A DNA stretch of 17,597 nucleotides. It comes from JBDNJM01 sp041687755 (GTDB taxonomy: Bacteria > Planctomycetota > UBA1135 > GCA-002686595). The notes below the pieces were generated by a model. The model saw only the letters and a program-made list of their open reading frames with translations. It was not told the DNA's origin and did not search any database. Positions within the stretch are counted from its first letter, which is position 1; each line of letters starts with the position of its first letter. The position numbers were made by a program, and so were the translations under genes. The stretch covers positions 1 to 17,597 of the forward strand of contig JBDNJM010000092.1 in NCBI GenBank assembly GCA_041687755.1, in the 5' to 3' direction. Below are positions 1 to 6,320 of this stretch, piece after piece.

Positions 1-345
1 CTCGACATCGATGATGTCGCGATCCTCTTGGCTGAGCGTGCCGTTCGCCGATTGAACGGCGAGTTCACGCAGCCGGGTCAGGTTGGAGCCGACCTCGTTC
101 AGGGCGCCTTCGGCGACCTGGGTGAGGCTGATTCCGTCCTGAGCGTTGCGGCCGGCTTGGCCGAGGCTGCGCACCTGCGAGCGTAGTTTCTCACTGATGC
201 CCAGGCCCGCGGCGTCGTCGGACGCGGACGCGATCCGCAGACCGGAGGAGAGGCGGGCAAAGTTGCCCCCGACTCGCTCAGTGACGGCGGAGAGGTTCTT
301 CTGCGCGTTAAGCGAGAAGACGTTGGTGTTGACGCGAAGTCCCAT
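1..345 (-). CDS. fliC: Flagellin, N-terminal part (gene runs off the window edge)
   Basis: This is the first 115 residues of a flagellin, the filament subunit secreted through the flagellar export apparatus. The ATG is the complement of 343-345, and an AGGGAAA purine stretch (complement of 350-356) lies just upstream. The protein opens MGLRVNTNVFSLNAQKNL and continues with the D0/D1 hallmarks RLSSGLRI, DDAAGLGISEKLR and QAGRNAQDGISL. The reading frame is open to base 1, so the central and C-terminal parts lie outside the window. It is a close paralogue of the flagellin at 953-1780 but differs at many positions (for example VFSLNAQKNL against IMSLSAQRNL), so it is a diverged copy and not a recent duplicate. 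A candidate sigma-28 promoter lies about 230 bases upstream. Identification is secure; which of several flagellins it corresponds to cannot be told. Confidence 0.95.
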   Translation of the reverse strand, partial: MGLRVNTNVFSLNAQKNLSAVTERVGGNFARLSSGLRIASASDDAAGLGISEKLRSQVRSLGQAGRNAQDGISLTQVAEGALNEVGSNLTRLRELAVQSANGTLSQEDRDIIDVE

Positions 346-577
346 CTGGTTTCCCTATATCTGGAGTCATTGGATGGCTCGAGCCCCCTCACAGATGAGG
401 AAGTCGAGCCCAGAACAAGGTCTGGGGCACTCGCACACTGCGCTCCGTCGAATGGCACGACGACAAAGCTCAGTTCACGTACGAGGTCCAAGACCTTTAC
501 TTGGCGCACCTACCGCTTCCGCGTCGGTGCACCTGGCCCGTTTCGCAACCGTTGCCCTCGTAGTTGCAGGACGGTGA

Positions 578-604
578 TTATCGAGTCGGGTGTGCGCGAG
601 TTGC
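578..604 (-). promoter_or_regulatory. Candidate sigma-28 (FliA) promoter of the first flagellin
   Basis: Read on the minus strand, GCAA (601-604) is followed by exactly 15 bases and then CTCGATAA (578-585). The sigma-28 consensus is TAAA, 15 bases, GCCGATAA. The -10 element matches at six of eight positions and the -35 at two of four. The predicted 5' leader to the ATG at 345 is about 225 bases, which is long. This is seen by eye only. Confidence 0.35.
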
Positions 605-636
605 CTTGGGGAGGGCAGCCCACGGGGACAGGGGTG

Positions 637-658
637 AGTGAAGGCTGAAGCCTTCGCT
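637..658. other. Stem-loop, 9-bp stem with 4-base loop
   Basis: AGTGAAGGC (637-645), loop TGAA, and GCCTTCGCT (650-658) form a nine-pair stem with one G-T wobble. It lies about 295 bases past the stop of the 953-1780 flagellin in the direction of transcription. It could be a transcript-end structure or a barrier before the next flagellin promoter. It lacks a T-run, so a simple intrinsic terminator is not supported. Confidence 0.5.
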
Positions 659-730
659 CGGGGCGCACCGTTCCGGATGGGGAGCGGGCGGGCGCGCGTT
701 GCGAATCCGATTCTGTTGTCAGGGAGCGAG

Positions 731-750
731 GCTCTGGCGTAGGCCAGAGC
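731..750. other. Stem-loop, perfect 8-bp stem with 4-base loop
   Basis: GCTCTGGC (731-738), loop GTAG, and GCCAGAGC (743-750) form a perfect GC-rich stem about 200 bases downstream of the flagellin stop at 953. There is no T-run on either side. It may stabilise or end the flagellin mRNA, possibly with Rho. The function is inferred from position only. Confidence 0.5.
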
Positions 751-952
751 GGCGGTCTCGGGCGGGCTTGGGGAAGCTCGCGCCGCGGCCGTGTGCGGCT
801 AGTGCGTGGGTCGGAGCTGCCGGCTCGGAAGTCGAGGGCGCTGCACGACGGCGTCGGGCGGGTTGAAGGGTTGCGGGTGGGATTGGGGAGCCGCACACAA
901 GCGGCGGCCCCCCCTCAGCGATCCAGCCCCCTTGACGGAGACCAGAGGTTCG

Positions 953-1780
953 TTAGCCCTGCAGCAGGGAGAGCGCGATCTGCGGTTGCGTGTTGGCTTG
1001 GCTAAGCACGCTCACGGCAGCCTGCTGCATGATCGAGTTGCGCGTCAGGTCGGCCGTTTCGGTCGCGATGTCGACGTCACGGATGCGGCTCTCCGCGCTG
1101 GAGAGGTTCTCAGAGACGTTGCGGATCGTTCGCAGCGTGCTCTCGAGGCGGTTCTGCATCGAACCGAGATCGCCGCGCACTCGGTTGACGACGTCGGTTG
1201 CAGCGTCGATTCCGTCAAGCACCGCGTTGGCGTTGTCGAGGGACGACACATCGAAGGGATCGGTGTCGATGCCCAGCCCCACGGAGGAAGTGTCGACGAG
1301 GTCGATCGCGATCGTCTCGCCGGCCTCGAAGCCGACCTGGATCGGCACGCTGGCCTGGCTGCCGTCGAGGAGCTGCGTCCCGTTGAAGGAAGTCGTTGCA
1401 GAGATCCTGTCGATCTCCTCGATCAGCTCCTGGAATTCGACGTCGATGATTCCGCGGTCTTCATCGGAGTACGTACCGTTCGCCGCTTGGATGGCGAGCT
1501 CGCGCATCCGGTCGAGGTTGGAGCTCACCTCGGCGAGCGCGCCTTCCGCACTCTGGACGAGGCTGACGCCGTCTTGGGCGTTGCGGCCCGCCTGGCCAAG
1601 GGAGCGGATCTGGGCGCGCATGCGCTCCGAGATGCCGAGCCCGGCGGGGTCGTCCGCAGCCTGGGCGACTCGGAGTCCCGAGGACAGGCGGCGATAGTTG
1701 TCGGAGAGACGATCCGTGACCGACTCCAGGTTCCTCTGGGCCGACAGGGACATGATGTTCGTATTGACTCGCAAACCCAT
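953..1780 (-). CDS. fliC: Flagellin, complete short form (275 aa)
   Basis: This is a complete filament subunit. It begins MGLRVNTNIMSLSAQRNL and carries the N-terminal D0/D1 motifs RLSSGLRVAQAADDPAGLG and ANGTYSDEDRGIIDVE. It ends with the C-terminal coiled-coil helix, including SAESRIRDVDIATETADLT and the tail QANTQPQIALSLLQG. At 275 residues it is a minimal flagellin with little exposed D2/D3 domain. The frame stays open upstream to about 2368, but the family start is the ATG at 1780, preceded by GAGGAG (complement of 1789-1794) at 8-nt spacing. It lies head-to-head with the Fis-domain protein at 2034 and is followed by the long gap before the second flagellin. A sigma-28-like promoter lies about 140 bases upstream. 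Confidence 0.97.
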   Translation of the reverse strand: MGLRVNTNIMSLSAQRNLESVTDRLSDNYRRLSSGLRVAQAADDPAGLGISERMRAQIRSLGQAGRNAQDGVSLVQSAEGALAEVSSNLDRMRELAIQAANGTYSDEDRGIIDVEFQELIEEIDRISATTSFNGTQLLDGSQASVPIQVGFEAGETIAIDLVDTSSVGLGIDTDPFDVSSLDNANAVLDGIDAATDVVNRVRGDLGSMQNRLESTLRTIRNVSENLSSAESRIRDVDIATETADLTRNSIMQQAAVSVLSQANTQPQIALSLLQG

Positions 1781-1917
1781 GAGGTTCGCTCCTCGGCCTA
1801 CTGGCCGCGTTAGGGGTTGGATGCGCTGAGTGCGCCGGGTTTGCCGTTGCAGGCTTCCCTGGCACGCTTCAGTTCTCGGATGCCCCCCGGACGGCATGAG
1901 CCTGCCTGCGAGTTTTT

Positions 1918-1944
1918 GTATCTTTCGCCGCCATTCCCCCTTGA
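1918..1944 (-). promoter_or_regulatory. Candidate sigma-28 (FliA) promoter of the complete flagellin
   Basis: On the minus strand TCAA (1941-1944) is followed by exactly 15 bases and then AAAGATAC (1918-1925). Against the sigma-28 pattern the -35 matches three of four positions and the -10 keeps the GATA core (four of eight). It sits in the 253-base divergent gap between this flagellin and the regulator at 2034, giving a leader of about 130 bases. I saw no convincing promoter for the rightward gene in the same gap. Confidence 0.3.
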
Positions 1945-2033
1945 GCGACCGCCAGGCGGGCTCCGCTGCGGCTCGCAGGGGCCGCATGTCGATATTTTCC
2001 GGGTGGCCGCACCGGCCGCACCGATCCCAATCT

Positions 2034-2858
2034 ATGGCTTCCCTGCTCGACCTCGATTCCCCCGCACGCGGGGCAGCTCTCAAGGAGGTCGAGCAGCGGC
2101 TCGGCGGCCTGCTCGCGCGAACTCGACTCACGCTCGCGCTGCTGGGAGTTCCCGGCAGCGGCCTCGATCGACATGCGGCCGCCTGCATGCGGGCGCGCGG
2201 CCGGCGCCCGATCGCGCTGGGGCCGGGCACCGAGGCCGAGGCCCTGGAGGCGGCGTTCGCGGAGGCCCAATCGACGGGTGCGGGGTTGGTCCTGGCCGAG
2301 CCCAGCCTGTGGAGCGCTCCGCTGCAGTCCCTTTGGGCTGAGGTCCTGCGGGCCGGCCGGCTCGACACGGTGATCGCCTGCCAGACCCTCGATCCAGAGG
2401 TGGAGCACGCTGCCGGACGCCTCGCCGATGACCTTTTCTATGCGTTGAACGCGCGCACGTGCACCATCCCGCCGGTCGAGGCCTGGGGCCCGGACCTGCT
2501 GGCGGCCGCCGAGGGTGCGCTGGAGCACTTCGAGGCGCAGCTGCGACCCGGTCAACCTCCGCGGGGTCTGGACCCGGCCAGTCGAGACCGAATCGAGGGA
2601 AATCCCGGGCCTGGCGATCGGCTCGGGCTCGAGGGGCGCCTGCTGGCGGCCGCAGCGGAAGGATTTGGTCCGGTCAGCCTGGTGCCGACCGTCGTTGCCT
2701 CCGAAAGCGCACCCGGCGACTCTTTGCGCGCCGCCGAACGCCAGCTCATCCAGAGCGTCTTGCTCGACTGCCAGGGCAACCGCAGCCGCGCGGCCAACCG
2801 GCTCGGCGTCAGTCGCAGCACGCTGTACGCCAAGCTCGACACACACGGACTGCGCTGA
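2034..2858 (+). CDS. Fis-type HTH regulator with a degenerate sigma-54-activator ATPase domain
   Basis: This protein of 274 residues looks like a reduced NtrC-family activator. Residues 36-43 resemble a P-loop, but the essential Lys is Leu44. The Walker B region reads LVLAEP (85-90), with Ala where the first acid should be. The stretch 128-166 (GRLADDLFYALN and on) lines up with GRFREDLYYRLH of the intact activator at 8355-9752, but both arginine-finger residues are Ala (A131, A137). The GAFTGA sigma-54 contact loop is missing altogether. Residues 231-274 form a Fis-type helix-turn-helix (GNRSRAANRLGVSRSTLYAKL). ATG 2034 is chosen because codons upstream (ATA, TTT, CAA) are unlike the gene. 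An alternative ATG at 1986 has an AGGGG four bases before it. It probably binds DNA in flagellar promoters without hydrolysing ATP; its target and partner are unknown. Confidence 0.8.
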   Translation: MASLLDLDSPARGAALKEVEQRLGGLLARTRLTLALLGVPGSGLDRHAAACMRARGRRPIALGPGTEAEALEAAFAEAQSTGAGLVLAEPSLWSAPLQSLWAEVLRAGRLDTVIACQTLDPEVEHAAGRLADDLFYALNARTCTIPPVEAWGPDLLAAAEGALEHFEAQLRPGQPPRGLDPASRDRIEGNPGPGDRLGLEGRLLAAAAEGFGPVSLVPTVVASESAPGDSLRAAERQLIQSVLLDCQGNRSRAANRLGVSRSTLYAKLDTHGLR

Positions 2859-3022
2859 CCGCCGACCAACAGGTGTGCGGAATCCGGACGGTTCCAGCCC
2901 AACTTTCCGGGTCCCTGCTCTCCAACCCGGAACGGATTTCCCGAACGCGGGCAAACCGGTAAAGCAGTGACGGGGCTTGGGTCGAAGAGGGCGGTGTCGG
3001 GAGCGCCATCGCTTCCGCTGCC

Positions 3023-4039
3023 ATGCAAGCACCCACCCCCCATCGCTCTTCCCCGCCCAGCGCGCGCCGCGCTCTGGTCGTCGGCGCCGACGACGTCGAG
3101 CTACAGGCCATCCGCAGCCATCTCGGCCGCGTGGGCTACGCGGCGGACGCGGTCGACGGCTGCCGACGCGCCCTGCGCAGCGCCCTGCCCGACGTCGCCA
3201 TCGTCGCCCTTGCGCTGCCGGACGGTCGCGGACTCGATCTGATCAAGGAGCTGAAGCGGCGCTCCCCGGAGCTTGCCGTGCTCGCCATCGATGGCTCGCC
3301 CTCCTACGCCGAGCTGCGCGCTGCGGCGGCCGCAGGGGCCAGCGATCTCCTGATCCCGAACGCCGACGGTGCGGAGTGGGATCGCGCGCTGGCACCCGCC
3401 GCCTTGCCCTCCATGGCCAACAAGGAGAACGGCGCACGCCTCGAACTCGTCGTCGCTGCCACCCGCGAGGCCCACGACGCGGCGCTCGCCGAACTGTTAG
3501 CCTTCGCGATGCGCGGCGGTTGCACCCCTGCGGTCCGCGCACGGCTGGCCACCGCTGCGGCGGAGCTGCTGGAAAACGTCCGACGCCACTGCGGCGGCAG
3601 CGCGGAGCTGCGCGCCTCCCGAACCCAGGACCGCCTCAGCCTCGAGCTCCGCGACGGCGGCACCGGCTTCGACGCACCGCGCGCCCTGATCGCGGCCGAC
3701 GCCCGGCTCGACGAACACGGAGCCCCTGCGCCGTCCGGCGGCCTCGCCCGCGTGCAGGCCCTCGTGGAACGCTTTACCCTCGAGAGCGACGTCGAAGGCA
3801 CGCGCGCCCACATCGAGGTCGAGGAGCACCCCGGATCGTTCGCGGACGTCGACGCCTACGACCTCAGCGATCGCGACTACCTCGACCCCGGCACGGTTCA
3901 GGCCCTGCTGCAGCCGAACCCGGAAGCAGCGGCTCAGCCGCATCTGTCCCCGGCCCTCAGCATCGTGCTCGGCCGCCTGCTCAGCCCCCGCGCGGAAGAC
4001 GTGCTCGCCCGCGCCTGCCTTTGGAGCCGCGCATCATGA
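3023..4039 (+). CDS. Pseudo-receiver fused to an RsbW/SpoIIAB-like ATPase domain
   Basis: This 338-residue cytoplasmic protein has two recognisable parts. Residues 15-125 follow a response-regulator receiver fold and keep the acidic pair (D23, D24). The phospho-acceptor Asp is Ala62 (in PDVAIVALALPDG), the conserved Thr/Ser is Asp90 and the conserved Lys is Pro112, so phosphorylation in the usual way is not possible. Residues about 140-255 match the HATPase_c_2 group of anti-sigma/serine kinases. They have an N-box ELLEN (E181, N185), a G1 box DGGTG (211-215) and a closing GTRAHIEV strand. The C-terminal 70 residues are unassigned. A 164-base gap separates it from the regulator upstream, its stop overlaps the next ATG (ATGA), and no clear ribosome-binding site precedes its own start. 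It could act as a partner-switching or anti-sigma protein for flagellar transcription, but the sequence shows no target. Confidence 0.8.
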   Translation: MQAPTPHRSSPPSARRALVVGADDVELQAIRSHLGRVGYAADAVDGCRRALRSALPDVAIVALALPDGRGLDLIKELKRRSPELAVLAIDGSPSYAELRAAAAAGASDLLIPNADGAEWDRALAPAALPSMANKENGARLELVVAATREAHDAALAELLAFAMRGGCTPAVRARLATAAAELLENVRRHCGGSAELRASRTQDRLSLELRDGGTGFDAPRALIAADARLDEHGAPAPSGGLARVQALVERFTLESDVEGTRAHIEVEEHPGSFADVDAYDLSDRDYLDPGTVQALLQPNPEAAAQPHLSPALSIVLGRLLSPRAEDVLARACLWSRAS

Positions 4040-4809
4040 AGGGCCTCCCGCAGGACGACCAACTCAAGGGCCTCGTCGACGAAGAAGACCTGTTCGACTT
4101 CGCCTCGCTCGAGAGCGCCACCGCGGCGCTCGAGGCAGACGAACTCGGCGTCGAGGAGTTTCTCGCCGCCGTCGAACGCCTCGACGAACCCGAGGCCGCG
4201 CTGCCTTCAGACTCCGAATCAGAGTCCAGCGGCTCCCTCTCGGAGGTTATGGACAGCGCCGAACGCGCGGCCCAGAGGACGGATCCGCCTAGGTCTGCGC
4301 CCAAGCGCCGCGCTGCGCCCGCAGCCCCGGCCGCCGGGAAGGAGGCGCCGCTGCCCGAAACGGTCCTCGTGGCCGCAGCGCCCGCGCGCATGTCCCCGGT
4401 CTTGATCGCGACCGCCGCCGCCGTGCTGGTAATCAACGCAGGCATCTCGTTCGTCGCCTGGAACAGCTCTCAGGTCGCCGCCAAGGAGCTCGCCTCCGCC
4501 CGCGAACGACTCGACGCGGCCGCCGGAGAACTCGTCGACGGCATCGACAACGAGATCGACCGCCTCGATCGCGTGCGCTCCCCCATCACGGGGCCGCCCG
4601 CGCTGGCCACCGACGGGCTCGCGCACATCGTGGAGACAATCGCCCGCAACGACTTCGATCTCGCCCGCCGCCAGATCTACGGCGTCCTGGCCCTGATCGA
4701 CCGCGTGGCCGAGAGCCGCCGCCCCGACCTGGAGGCTCTCGCGAGCTTCCTGCTCGGCGACATCGACCGCATCGAAGCCGCTCAGCTGCGCTCAGGAGCC
4801 GCCCAATGA
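4036..4809 (+). CDS. Single-pass membrane protein with acidic cytoplasmic tail, unknown function
   Basis: I do not recognise the family of this 257-residue protein. The ATG overlaps the previous stop (ATGA), although the frame is open much further upstream. Residues 1-80 are very acidic (runs such as DEEDLFDF and SDSESESSGSLSE), followed by a basic Ala/Pro linker (86-101). One transmembrane helix spans about 119-142 (PVLIATAAAVLVINAGISF). The remaining 115 residues are helical and charged and probably periplasmic, with a likely coiled coil over 146-180. The proline/alanine linker and single helix suggest an inner-membrane tether joining a cytoplasmic interaction tail to an envelope domain. 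It is coupled to the secreted STN protein downstream, so the two probably work together. A role at the flagellar motor is inferred only from location. Confidence 0.75.
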   Translation: MKGLPQDDQLKGLVDEEDLFDFASLESATAALEADELGVEEFLAAVERLDEPEAALPSDSESESSGSLSEVMDSAERAAQRTDPPRSAPKRRAAPAAPAAGKEAPLPETVLVAAAPARMSPVLIATAAAVLVINAGISFVAWNSSQVAAKELASARERLDAAAGELVDGIDNEIDRLDRVRSPITGPPALATDGLAHIVETIARNDFDLARRQIYGVLALIDRVAESRRPDLEALASFLLGDIDRIEAAQLRSGAAQ

Positions 4810-6320
4810 AGCTCGAACAACTTCTTCAAGCCGGTGGCCTCCTCGCCGCCGCGCTGCTGCTGTCAAGCGCCAGGTCGAGCCAGGAAGAGTGGCCCGAGCT
4901 GCGCCCCCTGCAGGTCGAGGTCACGCACGACGACGGCGTGGACCGCGCTACCGTCGTAGCCACCAACGCCTCCGTGGAGCGGGTAGTGCAGCGGCTGGCC
5001 GATCTCAGCAACATGCGTCTGACGGGCTTCTTCGCCGACCAACCGGGCACCGCGCTGATCACGGTGGACCTGCGCGACCGGCCCCTGCGCCAGGTGCTCG
5101 AATACGCCCTAGGCAGCGTCGGGTTGACGTACGAGATCCAGGGCGACCTGCTGACGATCGTGCCCGTGGAGAGCGGCGACTTCGAGCACCTCGAGGCCCG
5201 CGCCCTCGCCAACTACCTGCGCGCGAGCCGCAACTTCCCCAAGCACGAAGAAGCCGCCCGCGCCCGCATGTCTCAGGCCGAGATCCAGGTGCGCTCCGGG
5301 AACCCGACCGCGGCCGCCGACAACTACCGATCCCTGATGGAGGACTATCCGCTCTCCCCGCTGGTGCCGGATGCTCACCTAGCCGCCGGGCTCGTGTTGG
5401 AGGACCTCGGCCGCTTCGAGGAAGCCCACAAGGAGTACCTGGAGCTGACGCGCTTGCCCGTCGATGACAAGCGCCGCCGCGACGCCCGGCTGGGGCTCGC
5501 GCGCTGCCAGCTCGAGCTGAGCAACCCGAGCTTCACGATCCTCATGTTGCGGAACATGGAAAAGAACGAGCCGGTCACCGATCGCGTCGAGCGTGCTTCT
5601 CGTCTGCTGCTGGAGGCCCGCGCCCTGTCGCGAGCAGGCATGCACGTGGAGACCCTGGAGGTCCTCGACGAGCTCGATCGACTGGGGCCCGAGACCGGAG
5701 TCGCGCTCGAGGCCATGGGCGTTCGCGCCGTGGCGCTGGAGGGCCTCAACTACGTCCAGCCCGCCGCCCGCGCCTGGCTCGCGATCGCGCGCCGGCTGCA
5801 GGGCGACGAACGCGACGCGGCCTACCTGCGCTCGGCCGAGCTCACGCTCGCCGCCGACCAGCCGCTCGGGGTCCTGATGCTTGCGGCGGAGCTGCGCTCT
5901 GAAGGGAGCAGCCTCGACGTCGCGAGCCTCGAGTTCCGCGCGCGCCTGCAGCTGGGGCTACCGATCGAGAACGATCCGGCGCTGCTGACCCACGAGCAGC
6001 GGCTCGTCGTCGCCCAGGCAGACCTGCAGGAAGGCCGCACTGAACGTGCGCGGGCCAACCTCGAGAGCCTCTTTTCCGAGCGCTCTGAAGTCGACGACCT
6101 GCTGCTGACCGAGGTCGCCGTGACCCTCGCCGACTTGCGCAGAGAGTCTGCGCCGACGCGCGCCAACGGCCTCGAGCAGGCCGCCCGCACCCTCGCCGAC
6201 GCGCGCCAGTTCGTCGACAGCCAAGTGGCCGCGACCGAGCTCGACCCCGTCGCCGCCGAGATGTTTGAAGAGGCCCGCGACTTCGCGCGCGCCGCCGCCG
6301 CCTGGGAAGGCCAGTACTGA
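4806..6320 (+). CDS. Secreted STN-domain protein with TPR-like repeats
   Basis: This 504-residue envelope protein starts at an ATG overlapping the previous stop (ATGA). Residues 1-23 are a signal peptide (MKLEQLLQAGGLLAAALLLS). Residues about 50-122 form an STN-like domain, the small fold found at the N-terminus of secretins and TonB receptors. It shows the pattern VERVVQRLADLSNM, then VDLRDRPLRQVLEYALGSVGL, then YEIQGDLLTIVP. The rest is helical, with TPR-like units from about 135 (AEIQVRSGNPTAAADNYRSL, LVLEDLGRFEEAHKEYLELT) continuing to near the C-terminus. There is no secretin or beta-barrel domain, so this is not a pore. STN domains usually bind partner proteins or peptidoglycan-associated factors. 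I infer a periplasmic scaffold, perhaps linking the basal body to the wall. The name of the family is not known to me. Confidence 0.8.
   Translation: MKLEQLLQAGGLLAAALLLSSARSSQEEWPELRPLQVEVTHDDGVDRATVVATNASVERVVQRLADLSNMRLTGFFADQPGTALITVDLRDRPLRQVLEYALGSVGLTYEIQGDLLTIVPVESGDFEHLEARALANYLRASRNFPKHEEAARARMSQAEIQVRSGNPTAAADNYRSLMEDYPLSPLVPDAHLAAGLVLEDLGRFEEAHKEYLELTRLPVDDKRRRDARLGLARCQLELSNPSFTILMLRNMEKNEPVTDRVERASRLLLEARALSRAGMHVETLEVLDELDRLGPETGVALEAMGVRAVALEGLNYVQPAARAWLAIARRLQGDERDAAYLRSAELTLAADQPLGVLMLAAELRSEGSSLDVASLEFRARLQLGLPIENDPALLTHEQRLVVAQADLQEGRTERARANLESLFSERSEVDDLLLTEVAVTLADLRRESAPTRANGLEQAARTLADARQFVDSQVAATELDPVAAEMFEEARDFARAAAAWEGQY

Larger units (their letters stand above)
346..952. 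other. 607-base non-coding gap between the flagellin genes
   Basis: Short open frames here on both strands translate to low-complexity Arg/Pro/Ser-rich sequence with no recognisable domain, so I call no gene. The stretch holds a candidate sigma-28 promoter for the downstream flagellin (578-604), two strong stem-loops (637-658 and 731-750) and a weak 5-bp stem with a 6-base loop (890-905). None of the hairpins is followed by a T-run on either strand. Confidence 0.7.

Noticed and set aside
890..905. GCCGC-6-GCGGC hairpin just past the complete flagellin stop
   Set aside because: The stem is only five pairs and no T-run follows on the minus strand. Such repeats are common at this GC content.
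1781..2368. N-terminal extension of the complete flagellin frame (about 196 extra residues)
   Set aside because: The flagellin family begins at MGLRVNTN (ATG at 1780, with GAGGAG before it), and the extension is antisense to the Fis-domain gene.
2961..2992. TAAAG as a sigma-28 -35 element before 3023
   Set aside because: At the 15-base spacing the -10 region matches only three of eight positions. A better match needs 17 bases.
2978..2993. Possible sigma-54 promoter before the pseudo-receiver gene
   Set aside because: GG and GC are ten bases apart as required, but the -12 element reads GGGC and not TTGC, and the -24 CAC is GTC. This is too weak in DNA this rich in G and C.
2977..4035. Upstream extension of the acidic membrane protein frame
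   Set aside because: It overlaps the pseudo-receiver/ATPase gene in another frame and translates to Arg/Pro-rich sequence without domains. The ATGA start at 4036 fits the operon.
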